DNA of 64,000 bases, from positions 5,394,001 to 5,458,000 of the forward strand of contig NZ_AP029028.1 of NCBI RefSeq assembly GCF_037076565.1, read 5' to 3'. Source of the stretch: Herbaspirillum sp. DW155 (GTDB taxonomy: Bacteria > Pseudomonadota > Gammaproteobacteria > Burkholderiales > Burkholderiaceae_D). A model generated the notes under the pieces. The model ran no database searches and was not told the DNA's origin. It was given only the letters and a program-made list of their open reading frames with translations. Positions 1 through 7,621 of this stretch are shown in pieces (position 1 is the first letter of the stretch; the number at the start of each line of letters is the position of its first letter). Both the position numbers and the translations under genes were made by a program.

Positions 1-2
1 CG

Positions 3-1055
3 CGCTTCCTGCAAGGCCTGGGCGGGGCCGGCATCATGAGCGTGAACACCGCGCTGATCCGCTTCATCTATCCGACCCGCTCGCTGGGACGCGGCGTGGG
101 CTTGAATACCCTGATCGTGGCCATTGCCTTCACGGTCGGCCCATCGGTGGCTTCCGGCATCCTCGCCATCGCGCCCTGGCCGTGGCTCTTTGCGGTCAAC
201 GTGCCGCTGGGCGTGGCCGCGGTGATCCTGGCCCTGCCCTCGCTGCCGCACACCGCCCTGTCCCCGCATGCCTTCGATTTGCGCAGCGCCGTGCTCAACG
301 CCGCCGCCTTCGGCCTGCTGATCCTGGCCATCGGCGAAGGCGCGCACCGCGCACAGGCCAGCGTGGTCGGGCTGGAACTGGCCGCCGCCATCGTCTGCGG
401 GCTGTTCCTGCTCAAGCGCGAACTGTCGCATCCGGCTCCCATGCTGCCGGTGGATCTGTTCCGCCATCCCATGTTCACGCTCTCGGCCATCACTGCCGTC
501 TGTTCCTTTGCGGCACAAGGTCTGGCCTTCGTCTCGCTGCCCTTCTTCTTCCACCATGACCTGGGCCGCAGCCAGGTCGAGATCGGCCTGTTGATGACGC
601 CCTGGCCGGTGGCCGTGGCCATCATGGCGCCGATTGCCGGGCGCCTCTCCGACCACTACCCGGTCGGCATCCTGGGCGGTGTCGGCCTGGCGATCCTGTG
701 TGCAGGTCTGCTGTCGATGACCTTCATGCCGGCCGCACCCGGCGTGTGGGAAATCAGCTGGCGCATGCTGCTCTGTGGCATGGGTTTCGGTTTCTTCCAG
801 TCGCCCAATCTGAAGGCCCTCATGACCAGCGCCCCGCCGCATCGCAGCGGCGGTGCCTCCGGCATCGTGGCCACGGCGCGCCTGCTGGGACAGAGTGTGG
901 GTGCGGCGCTGGTGGCACTGTGCTTCAACCTGTCCGAGACACAGGGATCGCGTTTTGCCCTGGGTTTCGGTGCGGCATTTGCGGGGGTGGCCTGCATCGC
1001 CAGCTTCCTGCGTTTGCTCACCAGAAATCCTTATGCCCCACCGTTGAAAAAATAA
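3..1055 (+). CDS. MFS drug-efflux transporter, DHA2-like (5' end cut off)
   Basis: Inner-membrane major facilitator transporter, probably a proton-driven multidrug exporter of the 14-helix DHA2 type. The frame is open from base 3 and begins RFLQGLGGAG, the family's TM4 sequence, so the ATG at 36 is internal and the true start lies outside the window. About 350 residues remain. The GPSVASG stretch followed by a WLFAVNVPLG block about 20 residues later is the family's antiporter motif C region. Ten or so hydrophobic helices follow and the protein ends with a short basic tail. No partner gene (such as an EmrA-like adaptor) lies downstream, so the substrate cannot be inferred. Confidence 0.88.
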   Translation, partial: RFLQGLGGAGIMSVNTALIRFIYPTRSLGRGVGLNTLIVAIAFTVGPSVASGILAIAPWPWLFAVNVPLGVAAVILALPSLPHTALSPHAFDLRSAVLNAAAFGLLILAIGEGAHRAQASVVGLELAAAIVCGLFLLKRELSHPAPMLPVDLFRHPMFTLSAITAVCSFAAQGLAFVSLPFFFHHDLGRSQVEIGLLMTPWPVAVAIMAPIAGRLSDHYPVGILGGVGLAILCAGLLSMTFMPAAPGVWEISWRMLLCGMGFGFFQSPNLKALMTSAPPHRSGGASGIVATARLLGQSVGAALVALCFNLSETQGSRFALGFGAAFAGVACIASFLRLLTRNPYAPPLKK

Positions 1056-1382
1056 GTTTTCATCCCCCTTCCTCACCAGGGCCACCGGCCGGATTCTCAG
1101 GCGGTGGCTGCCTCTTTCAGCATTTCGTCAGTGTGACCGATCGCTTCCGGTCAAACATTTTCCGCGCATAAACTTTAGTGGTAAAAAAGGTAAATTTCCT
1201 TGCACGGACGACGTGCAAGGTGCATAAGCTGATACCCTTCCATTACTATCGATACGGCAGTCGGGCCAGTTGCGCCGACTGTCCCTGTGCGTGATTCATC
1301 AAGAAAACAGGCGTCCATTTCATCAAGGAAATCGAACCGCGTTCAGTACGCTTACCAGCGACAGGTCCAGCCTGAATTCGAT
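1056..1382. other. Intergenic region between MFS transporter and HD-GYP gene
   Basis: This stretch holds no convincing gene. It contains a perfect 9-bp inverted repeat, CCTTGCACG and CGTGCAAGG around GACGA (1198-1220), preceded by an AT-rich run. The repeat could be a terminator-like stem for the upstream gene or an operator for the downstream gene; no T-tract follows it on the + strand. The HD-GYP frame is open back to a GTG at 1287, so part of this region could be translated. Confidence 0.5.
1198..1220. promoter_or_regulatory. Perfect 9-bp inverted repeat upstream of the HD-GYP gene
   Basis: CCTTGCACG and CGTGCAAGG are separated by five bases and lie about 160 bp upstream of the preferred HD-GYP start. 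This is a dyad with a small loop and could act as an operator or an RNA stem. No regulator can be assigned. Confidence 0.35.
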
Positions 1383-2618
1383 ATGTTGAAATCCATCGCC
1401 TTGGCCCAATTGCGTTTGGGCATGTATGTCCATTCCATCCCGGGCGGATGGATCAATCATCCGTTCTGGCGCAAATCCTTCAAGATCGAAACGCTGGAAG
1501 AACTGCAAACCCTGCGCGAGTGTCCGGTGGAAGAAGTCACCATCGATACCACCAAGGGCCGCGACATCGCGCCGGAACACGAACAGAGCGCTGACAGCGA
1601 AGACCGCCAGACCCATCCTCGCGCCGAAGGCAACGAAGGCAACAAGGACAGCAGCACCACCGCCGCCGCACGCAAACCGGCCACCCGCACCGAGACGGCG
1701 GCCGAGCGCGAACGCGCCGCGCGCATCATCTCGGCGTCCAGGTCCACCGTGCTGACCATGTTCTCGGAAGCGCGCATGGGCAAGACCATCGACATCAAGG
1801 ATGCCGCCGGCCTGGTGACCGAGATCACCGCCTCGGTGGCGCGCAATGCCGATGCGCTCATCAGCCTGGCGCGCCTGAAGACCGCCGACGACTACACCTA
1901 CATGCATTCGGTCGCGGTCTGCGCCATGATGATCTCGCTGGCCCACCAGCTGGGCATGCCGCCGGAACAAACCCGGCAGGCCGGCATGGCCGGGCTGCTG
2001 CATGATGTGGGCAAGACGGCCGTGCCGCTGGAGATCCTCAACAAACCGGCCAAGCTGACCGATGAAGAGTTCGCCTGCGTGCGCTCGCATCCCTTGCACG
2101 GCCACGGCATCCTCAGGCAGATCGATGGCATCGGCGAAGCGGCGTTGGATGTCTCGCTGCATCATCACGAAAAGATCGACGGCACCGGCTATCCCTCCCG
2201 CTTGAAGGGCGACGGCATTTCCATCATGGCCAGGATGGGCGCGGTGTGCGACGTCTACGACGCCATCACCTCGAACCGTCCCTACAAGGCCGGCTGGGAC
2301 CCGGCCCGCTCGATCCGCCACATGGCCAGCAGTTCGGGCCACTTCGATCCGATCATCATGGAAGCCTTCGTCAAGGCCATCGGCATCTACCCGACCGGCT
2401 CCTGCGTGATCCTGCAATCGGGCCGCCTGGGTGTGGTGGTCGATCAGCGTGCAGACCACCTGCTCACGCCGCGCGTGAAGCTGTTCTACTCGACCACCAG
2501 CCGCATGCCGCTGCAACCGGAAATCATCGATCTCTCCCACAGCACCGACAAGATCGCGGCCTATGCCGATCCGGCCAGGTGGGGCATCCGCCAACCGCCC
2601 GGCATCGACTTGCTCTGA
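1383..2618 (+). CDS. HD-GYP domain cyclic-di-GMP phosphodiesterase with DUF3391 N-terminus
   Basis: Cytoplasmic enzyme expected to hydrolyse cyclic-di-GMP. The first ~60 residues (MLKSIALAQLRLGMYV, then GGWINHPFW) match the DUF3391 domain that precedes many HD-GYP domains. A charged low-complexity linker follows at about residues 75-120. The HD-GYP domain has the HDVGK metal-binding motif near residue 207 and HHHEKIDGTGYP near residue 260, so the catalytic residues look intact. The frame is open back to a GTG at 1287. I chose the ATG at 1383 because the conserved domain begins there, although neither start has a strong ribosome binding site. The GGDEF/EAL protein at 33-36 kb is another c-di-GMP protein in the window. 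Confidence 0.9.
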   Translation: MLKSIALAQLRLGMYVHSIPGGWINHPFWRKSFKIETLEELQTLRECPVEEVTIDTTKGRDIAPEHEQSADSEDRQTHPRAEGNEGNKDSSTTAAARKPATRTETAAERERAARIISASRSTVLTMFSEARMGKTIDIKDAAGLVTEITASVARNADALISLARLKTADDYTYMHSVAVCAMMISLAHQLGMPPEQTRQAGMAGLLHDVGKTAVPLEILNKPAKLTDEEFACVRSHPLHGHGILRQIDGIGEAALDVSLHHHEKIDGTGYPSRLKGDGISIMARMGAVCDVYDAITSNRPYKAGWDPARSIRHMASSSGHFDPIIMEAFVKAIGIYPTGSCVILQSGRLGVVVDQRADHLLTPRVKLFYSTTSRMPLQPEIIDLSHSTDKIAAYADPARWGIRQPPGIDLL

Positions 2619-2630
2619 GTGTGCCCGGCA

Positions 2631-2656
2631 TAAAAAACGGCGCCGCAAGGCGCCGT
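2631..2656 (-). terminator. Rho-independent terminator of the folE-BLUF operon
   Basis: ACGGCGCC and GGCGCCGT pair around GCAA. On the minus strand the stem is followed by a run of six T, so it ends transcription coming from the BLUF gene. It may also weakly serve the convergent HD-GYP gene. Confidence 0.8.
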
Positions 2657-2688
2657 CATCGTCTCTCAGTCCGGGCCGATGCGTGACA

Positions 2689-3114
2689 TCAATCCCGCTG
2701 GGCGAAGGCCGCCGTCGAGGCCAGTTCGTTGAGCAGCGCCACGGTGGAGCAACTGGAGACGTCATAGGGATTGAGTTCACCGGTGGCCGAATATTTCAGC
2801 AGCAGCGAACGGTTGATCTTGTCCAGCCGGATCTTGCCCATGGTCCAGGACGAATACTGGCGCTCATCGATGGACTCATAGGCCAGCAGGATCACCTCCT
2901 GATGGCGCTCATCGCGCAGCAGGCGGCCATACAGGCGGTTGACCTGATCGCGCCCGCCTTCGAGCACCTGCACGAAGATGGTATCGCTGTAACACAGCAC
3001 GCCCGTGATGCCCTGCTGCGGATTGCGCTGGCGCGAGGCGGCCAGGATGCCTTCGATGGTCTCGTGGGTGATGCTCTCGCGTGCGCGGCTTGCATAGATC
3101 AGACGAACCAGCAT
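2689..3114 (-). CDS. BLUF domain blue-light sensor protein
   Basis: Short flavin photoreceptor of 141 residues made of one BLUF domain plus a short C-terminal tail. The residues that define the photocycle are visible: Tyr7 (LIYAS), Asn31 (RQRNPQQG) and Gln49 (FVQVLEGG). Trp90 and Met92 (SSWTMG) occupy the variable strand-5 positions. There is no attached EAL, GGDEF or cyclase output, so it probably signals by protein contact. Its start lies 2 bp after the folE stop, so the two genes must be cotranscribed and are probably translationally linked. A terminator follows 30 bp downstream. What it controls is not shown by the sequence. Confidence 0.93.
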   Translation of the reverse strand: MLVRLIYASRARESITHETIEGILAASRQRNPQQGITGVLCYSDTIFVQVLEGGRDQVNRLYGRLLRDERHQEVILLAYESIDERQYSSWTMGKIRLDKINRSLLLKYSATGELNPYDVSSCSTVALLNELASTAAFAQRD

Positions 3115-3116
3115 GA

Positions 3117-3860
3117 TTAACCTCGTTGACGTTGAGAAATCAGTGCCAGGAATTCCCGGCGCAGGTTGGCGTCACGCAGGAAGGAGCCGCGCATGACGCT
3201 GTTGATCATCTTCGAATCCATATCCTTGACGCCGCGCCAGTGCATGCAGAAGTGATCGGCTTCCATGACGATGGCCAGGCCATCGGGCTGCAGCTTCTGC
3301 ATCAGCAGGTCGGCCGCCTGGGAGACCGCTTCCTCCTGGATCTGCGGGCGGCTCATGATCCATTCCAGCAGGCGTGCGTACTTGGACAGGCCGATCAGGT
3401 TGGAATGCTCATTGGGCATCACGCCCACCCAGACCTTGCCCATGATCGGGCACAGGTGGTGCGAGCAGGCGCTGCGTACCGTGATGGGCCCGACGATCAT
3501 CAGCTCGTTCAGGCGCTCGATGTTGGGGAACTCGGTCACCGGCGGCGGCGCCTGGTAACGGCCCTTGAAGACTTCGTTCAGGTACATCTTGGCCACGCGC
3601 TTGGCGGTGTCCTGGGTATTGTGGTCGCTCTCGACGTCGATCACCAGGCTCTCCAGCACGGCGGCCAGCTTGGACTGCACCTCGGCCTGCAATTGTTCCA
3701 GTTCGCCTTCCCGGATGAAGGCCGCGATATTGTCGTTGGCGTGGAAACGCACGCCGGCCGCCTTGATGCGCTGGCGGATGCGGGCCGAGACCAGTTGGTC
3801 ATGCACGCTCGGGGCCGCCGCCTCGGAGCTGGTCGCGGCCGGGTTCTTGTCTGTTGCCAT
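3117..3860 (-). CDS. folE: GTP cyclohydrolase I
   Basis: Catalyses GTP to 7,8-dihydroneopterin triphosphate, the first step of tetrahydrofolate and pterin synthesis. The zinc and active-site residues are in place: Cys132, His134 and His135 in ACSHHLCP, and Cys205 in DHFCMHWRG. At 247 residues it is a little longer than the E. coli enzyme because of an Ala/Ser-rich N-terminal extension of about 25 residues. It is the first gene of a two-gene operon with the BLUF photoreceptor. The GTP cyclohydrolase II gene (ribA) is elsewhere in the window at 37.5 kb. Confidence 0.96.
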   Translation of the reverse strand: MATDKNPAATSSEAAAPSVHDQLVSARIRQRIKAAGVRFHANDNIAAFIREGELEQLQAEVQSKLAAVLESLVIDVESDHNTQDTAKRVAKMYLNEVFKGRYQAPPPVTEFPNIERLNELMIVGPITVRSACSHHLCPIMGKVWVGVMPNEHSNLIGLSKYARLLEWIMSRPQIQEEAVSQAADLLMQKLQPDGLAIVMEADHFCMHWRGVKDMDSKMINSVMRGSFLRDANLRREFLALISQRQRG

Positions 3861-4028
3861 GATGGAGTGCGATCACGCCGGGCGGGACCGCTGAGTTGGG
3901 GGTGGCGCCATTATGCCCGGAAAAACGCCGGAGCATCGGCGGCAGACCCGCGTCAAGCCCGAGTCAAAGCAGGCTCAGAATTCGCGCCCCAGGCAGCATT
4001 AAGCCCCGCTGAATACCATCTCATCGAC

Positions 4029-4047
4029 CATTAACGGCAGCTTAATG
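4029..4047. promoter_or_regulatory. Dyad CATTAA-N6-CTTAATG upstream of the flgH-like gene
   Basis: The inverted repeat CCATTAA and TTAATGG lies about 225 bp upstream of the flgH-like start. The same pattern, with the same six-base spacing, recurs at 48212-48230 upstream of the chemoreceptor gene. Co-regulation of two motility-type genes is an inference. Confidence 0.35.
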
Positions 4048-4048
4048 G

Positions 4049-4081
4049 TGCAGCAATGATGCAGCAATGGTGGAGCAACCC
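4049..4081. repeat. Three tandem 11-bp units
   Basis: TGCAGCAATGA, TGCAGCAATGG and TGGAGCAACCC follow each other without a gap. An 11-bp period places each unit on the same helix face, as in arrays bound by response regulators, but no regulator is identified. Confidence 0.4.
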
Positions 4082-4272
4082 CGGCATGGACATGTCCTGA
4101 CAGCATTAACCGCCATTGATGATTGTTTTCCGCACTTTACATCGGCCTAACCGCTGCTTACACGCCCTGCCGCCATCATCGCGGCACGCCTCGCCCGCGC
4201 GTGCTTGCAGCATGCAGCAGGGGGCGGCGGCATGTGCCGGGCATCCAGCCCGGCCGCCATCGGGGGATTGCC

Positions 4273-4938
4273 ATGACATACCAGTATCGCCTTGCCGGCG
4301 CCAGCGCACTGGCCATCTTGCTATCGGCCTGCAGCAGCCCGGATCCCATGGTGGCCGGGCCCACCAGCGTGCGGCCAGCCTATCCGGTGGCCAACGTGGA
4401 AAACAACGGCGCCATCTTCCGCGTCTCCAGCGCCCAGCTGTTCGAAGAACCGACCACCTACAACGTGGGCGACATCATCAAGATCAACATCTCCGAATCC
4501 CTCAGCAGCAGCAACAAGGCGGCCACCAACAACAGCCGCGCCACCACGCTCTCGCAGAAGGGTCCGGGCACCAGCGCGCCACTGGGCGGGTTGTTCTCGC
4601 CGCTCTACAACGCCGACTATTCGGCCAATGGCAGCAATACCTTCAAGGGGTCCGGCGACAGCAGCAGTACCAACACCATGACCGGCACGCTGATGGTCTC
4701 CATCGTCGAGGTGCTGCCCAACCGCAACCTGGTGGTGGCTGGCGAAAAACGCATCGGCGTCAATGGCAACGCCAACACCCTGCGGTTCTCGGGCGTGGTG
4801 CGCAAGCGTGACATCGTGGGCGGCGTGGTGGATTCGGCCAACGTGGCCGATGCCCGGCTGGAACAGGTTGGCGGTGGCACCGTGGCGGATGCCAACAACG
4901 ACAACGGATTCTTCCGCCGTCTGCTGACCATCTGGTAA
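4273..4938 (+). CDS. Stand-alone FlgH-like flagellar L-ring lipoprotein
   Basis: Outer-membrane lipoprotein of the FlgH family, which forms the flagellar L-ring. The ATG at 4273 gives a lipoprotein signal with lipobox LLSAC (Cys20). Family landmarks are AQLFEEPTTYNVGDII near residue 58, a Ser/Asn-rich central segment, VVAGEKRIGVNG, and the C-terminal RFSGVVRKRDI...VADARLEQVGGG ending in RRLLTIW. At 221 residues it is close to E. coli FlgH (232). No other flagellar gene (flgG, flgI, flgA) is adjacent, so this may be a second copy or a paralogue used by another envelope structure. An upstream in-frame ATG at 4123 would put 50 residues before the signal peptide and is unlikely. Confidence 0.85.
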   Translation: MTYQYRLAGASALAILLSACSSPDPMVAGPTSVRPAYPVANVENNGAIFRVSSAQLFEEPTTYNVGDIIKINISESLSSSNKAATNNSRATTLSQKGPGTSAPLGGLFSPLYNADYSANGSNTFKGSGDSSSTNTMTGTLMVSIVEVLPNRNLVVAGEKRIGVNGNANTLRFSGVVRKRDIVGGVVDSANVADARLEQVGGGTVADANNDNGFFRRLLTIW

Positions 4939-4972
4939 AGCCCTCCGCCGGCTGGCGGTGGCGACAAAAGAC

Positions 4973-4997
4973 AACGGCAAGCGCGATGCTTGCCGTT
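4973..4997. terminator. Bidirectional terminator between convergent genes
   Basis: AACGGCAAGC and GCTTGCCGTT pair around GCGAT. It lies between the flgH-like gene and the convergent lipoprotein gene and can serve both. Confidence 0.65.
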
Positions 4998-4999
4998 CT

Positions 5000-5560
5000 T
5001 CATTGCGGCGGCGGATCGCCCGCGCCGTCGGCCACCAGCGGGTTACCCGGGAACAGCGCCGTGACCAGCGGCGCCAGCTTGTCGCCCACGGTAGACCACT
5101 TGTCTGAGCCGAAGCTGCCCATCCGGTATTGCGCCGTGCCCAGCACGCGGCCCTCGCGGCGCAGGGTCAGCGAAGCATAGGTGAGATAGGGGGTATAGCC
5201 GTCGCTGAACACCTTGGTATCCCATTTGACGTAACCCACATAGCTCAGCGTCACCGGGCAGGCCAGCGCCTGGGTGCCGGCATCGTAGACGCGGCTCTGT
5301 ACGCCATGCTTTTGCAGCTCGCCCTGCAGCCCGGGCACGAAGTCGCTCAGCGCCACCGATCCATTCCACTCGATGCAGACTTCATGGATCGGGTCCTTGC
5401 TGTAGACGACGGGATTCTGGACTGAACTGGGTGCCATCGCGCGCACGCTGGAGGCAGTGGAACCGACCAGGCCCACACTGTCGACCAGCAGATTGCCGGA
5501 CGTGACAACGCAGCCCGACAGCGATGAAGCCAGCAAGGTGACGATGATGATGGTGCGCAT
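5000..5560 (-). CDS. Putative outer-membrane lipoprotein, function unknown
   Basis: The start at 5560 is set by a strong GGGGAG ribosome binding site and gives a lipoprotein signal with lipobox LSGC (Cys17). The mature part (about 170 residues) has a hydrophobic SVGLVGSTASSV stretch, an EVCIEWNGSV motif and a beta-rich domain with CPVTLSYVGYVKWD, and ends Pro-rich. It resembles lipoproteins annotated as the Sbal_3080 family, but I recognise this only loosely. Two cysteines in the mature part (VCIEWN and ALACPV) could form a disulfide. A longer frame to 5602 lacks a signal at its N-terminus. Confidence 0.7.
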   Translation of the reverse strand: MRTIIIVTLLASSLSGCVVTSGNLLVDSVGLVGSTASSVRAMAPSSVQNPVVYSKDPIHEVCIEWNGSVALSDFVPGLQGELQKHGVQSRVYDAGTQALACPVTLSYVGYVKWDTKVFSDGYTPYLTYASLTLRREGRVLGTAQYRMGSFGSDKWSTVGDKLAPLVTALFPGNPLVADGAGDPPPQ

Positions 5561-5765
5561 GATGCTCTCCCCGGGCGCAATCCGTTGGCATGGTCCCCGC
5601 ATCCAGCAGGTGGCACGGATTACAGGCTGCCATCATAGCGGCGCGAATTTCAGCAGCACGGCCGTTTTACCTTGATTTACGCCGACCCTGCACAGCCTTA
5701 ACAGACGTGTGCAGATCACCGTCGCGAACTGCCGCCATCGCCTTGCGCAACATCGCGGCCACTAC

Positions 5766-5781
5766 TGGCACAGTACTGGCA
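5766..5781 (+). promoter_or_regulatory. Possible sigma-54 type -24/-12 promoter
   Basis: TGGCAC, five bases, TGGCA: the GG and GC dinucleotides are separated by exactly ten bases as sigma-54 requires, with one mismatch to the TTGCA half. It lies 36 bp upstream of the next start codon. The element is part of a direct repeat of TACTGGCACA, so chance resemblance is possible. Confidence 0.3.
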
Positions 5782-5817
5782 CAATAGCCGCCTGGTCCGT
5801 TTTCCAAGGAGACTTCG

Positions 5818-6261
5818 ATGTCCGCTCTCACCATCCGTACCGTGCTGGCTACCCTGGCCCTGTGCGGCTTGCTGCAGGCTGCACAGGCCGATACCCTCAA
5901 GTCCGAAACCGAAGTGCGCGCCCTGGCTGACAAGGTAATGGCACAGGCCGGTGCCGGCCGCACCGATGACGCCTACGGCCTGCTCTCGCCCTATGCGCTG
6001 GTGGACATCCGCGCCTTCGAAAGTGCGCGCACCAATGCCCGCAGCGCACGCTCGGCCATCGAAGCGCTGGTCGGCAATTCGGTCGGCTACGAATTCATCC
6101 GCGCCGAGAAGGTGGGCGAATCGCTGCTCAAGCTCACCTATATCGAGAAGACCGAACGCCAGGCGATCCCCTGGATGTTCATCTTCTACAAGAGCCCGGC
6201 CGGCTGGGCGGTGAGCAGCTTCAGCAATGGCGCCAACGTGGATGCGCTGTTCGATCGCTGA
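5818..6261 (+). CDS. Small exported protein, function unknown
   Basis: 147 residues with a Sec signal peptide (cleavage probably after AQA at residue 24). The mature domain of about 120 residues alternates helices and strands (ALADKVMAQAGAGRTDDAYGLL, FIRAEKVGESLLKLTYIEK, IPWMFIFYKSPAGWAVSSF) in a way that suggests a small cone-like NTF2-type fold; this is inference. No catalytic motif is seen. AAGGAG precedes the ATG. The convergent dadA gene ends 15 bp downstream. Confidence 0.75.
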   Translation: MSALTIRTVLATLALCGLLQAAQADTLKSETEVRALADKVMAQAGAGRTDDAYGLLSPYALVDIRAFESARTNARSARSAIEALVGNSVGYEFIRAEKVGESLLKLTYIEKTERQAIPWMFIFYKSPAGWAVSSFSNGANVDALFDR

Positions 6262-6276
6262 TCAGGCCCGGCCCGC

Positions 6277-7542
6277 TCAGAACGACCGTTGCGGCTCCAG
6301 GTCGGCGCTCTCGATGGCGCTGGCCTTGCCCGATATCTTGTCGGCGATGATGGCCGAGGAGCCGCAGGCCGTGGTCCAGCCATTGGAACCATGACCGGCG
6401 TTGAGCCACAGGTTGGCATAGCGGGTGGCGCCGATGAGCGGTGCGCCATCCGGGGTCATGGGACGCAGCCCGGCCCAGTACTCCACCTTGGTCAGATCGG
6501 CGCCTTGTGGATAAAGATTGTTCAGTGACTTCAGGGCGGTGGCGCAATCGCGGGGTGTCACGCGCGTATCCCAGCTGCCGATCTCGGCCGTGCCGGCAGC
6601 ACGGATGTGGTTGCCCATGCGGGTGATGGCGACCTTGTAGTACTCGTCCATGACGCCGCTGCGCGGGGCGCTCCCGGGGTCGGCCACCGGCACGGTGATG
6701 GCATAGCCCTTGACCGGATAGATCGGCAGATCCAGCCCCAGCGGTTTGAGCATGGGCACCGATGCGCTGGCGCAGGCGACCACGTAGGCATCGGCACGCA
6801 AGCTGCCGGCCTTGGTGCGCAAGCCGCTGACCCGGCCTGCAGCCACCTCGATGGCCTCCACCTCTGTGGACAAGTGAAACTCCACCCCATGCGCCTGCAG
6901 CCAGCCCGCCAGCGCCCGCGCGAAGAGCGGGCAATTGCCGGTCTCGTCCAGGGGCAGCAGCAAACCGCCCTTCAATTCGTGACGGGCCGCATGCAGGCCC
7001 GGATCGAAGGCCACGCAACCCTCCGCATCCAGCAGCTCGAACGGCACCCCGGCTTCGGCCAGCACCTGGGTGGACAAGCCGGCGTTATCCAGCCCTTCCT
7101 GAGTACGGAACAATTGCAGGTTGCCACCGGTGGTCTGTTCATAACGGATGTCCAGACGCTCGCGGATCTGCTTCAACTGGCCGTGGCTGTAGCGTGCCAG
7201 CCGTCCCATGCGCGCCTTGTTGATGGCATAGCGCTCGGGCGTGCATTGCGCGAGGAAGGTCTTGAGCCACTTCCACTGATGCGCATCCAGACGCGGCGTG
7301 AAGCGCAGTGCCGCCTCGATCCCCAGCCAGCTCTGCACCGACCACTTCAGCGACTTGGCCGGCATGCCCGGGGCAGCCCAAGGAGTGGCATAGGAGGGAC
7401 AGACGTGACCGGCATTGCCGACGCTGGTCTCGGCGGCGACTTCGGCGCGGCGCTCCACCACGACCACCTCATGGCCGCGCTCGCGGAGGAAATAAGCAGT
7501 GGTGACGCCGACGATGCCGGCGCCCAGCACGATGATGCGCAT
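6277..7542 (-). CDS. dadA: D-amino acid dehydrogenase, FAD-dependent (DadA family)
   Basis: Oxidatively deaminates D-amino acids, typically D-alanine, to the 2-oxo acid and passes electrons to the respiratory chain at the inner face of the membrane. The N-terminal Rossmann motif VLGAGIVGVTTAYFLRERG binds FAD. The family sequence SVGNAGHVCPSYATPWAAPG follows at about residue 40, and the C-terminal FAD contact PDGAPLIG...LWLNAGHGSNGWTTACGS is intact. Length (421) is normal for DadA. No alanine racemase gene is next to it. Two copies of a 14-bp AT-rich word lie upstream of the start, possibly operators. Confidence 0.92.
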   Translation of the reverse strand: MRIIVLGAGIVGVTTAYFLRERGHEVVVVERRAEVAAETSVGNAGHVCPSYATPWAAPGMPAKSLKWSVQSWLGIEAALRFTPRLDAHQWKWLKTFLAQCTPERYAINKARMGRLARYSHGQLKQIRERLDIRYEQTTGGNLQLFRTQEGLDNAGLSTQVLAEAGVPFELLDAEGCVAFDPGLHAARHELKGGLLLPLDETGNCPLFARALAGWLQAHGVEFHLSTEVEAIEVAAGRVSGLRTKAGSLRADAYVVACASASVPMLKPLGLDLPIYPVKGYAITVPVADPGSAPRSGVMDEYYKVAITRMGNHIRAAGTAEIGSWDTRVTPRDCATALKSLNNLYPQGADLTKVEYWAGLRPMTPDGAPLIGATRYANLWLNAGHGSNGWTTACGSSAIIADKISGKASAIESADLEPQRSF

Positions 7543-7570
7543 GGTGTTGTTTCAGCTTCCCGAAAAATGG

Positions 7571-7611
7571 TGAATGATATAAATGATTTAAATTATTTAA
7601 ATGATTTAAAT
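7571..7611. promoter_or_regulatory. AT-rich repeated operator-like sequence upstream of dadA
   Basis: The 14-bp word TAAATGATTTAAAT occurs twice, at 7580 and 7598, in a very AT-rich stretch 30-70 bp upstream of dadA in otherwise GC-rich DNA. A related palindrome occurs at 52372-52391. Lrp-type regulators that control dad genes elsewhere prefer AT-rich sites, but the regulator here is unknown. Confidence 0.35.
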
Positions 7612-7621
7612 CTTTTTATGG

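Larger units (their letters stand above)
3861..4272. other. Divergent intergenic region between folE and flgH-like gene
   Basis: No gene is evident. The region is rich in short repeats: CATTAA words at 3997, 4029 and 4104, a dyad CATTAA-N6-CTTAATG at 4029-4047, and three tandem 11-bp units (TGCAGCAATGA, TGCAGCAATGG, TGGAGCAACCC) at 4049-4081. These lie where promoters for folE and the flgH-like gene are expected and look like regulator binding sites. Confidence 0.5.
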
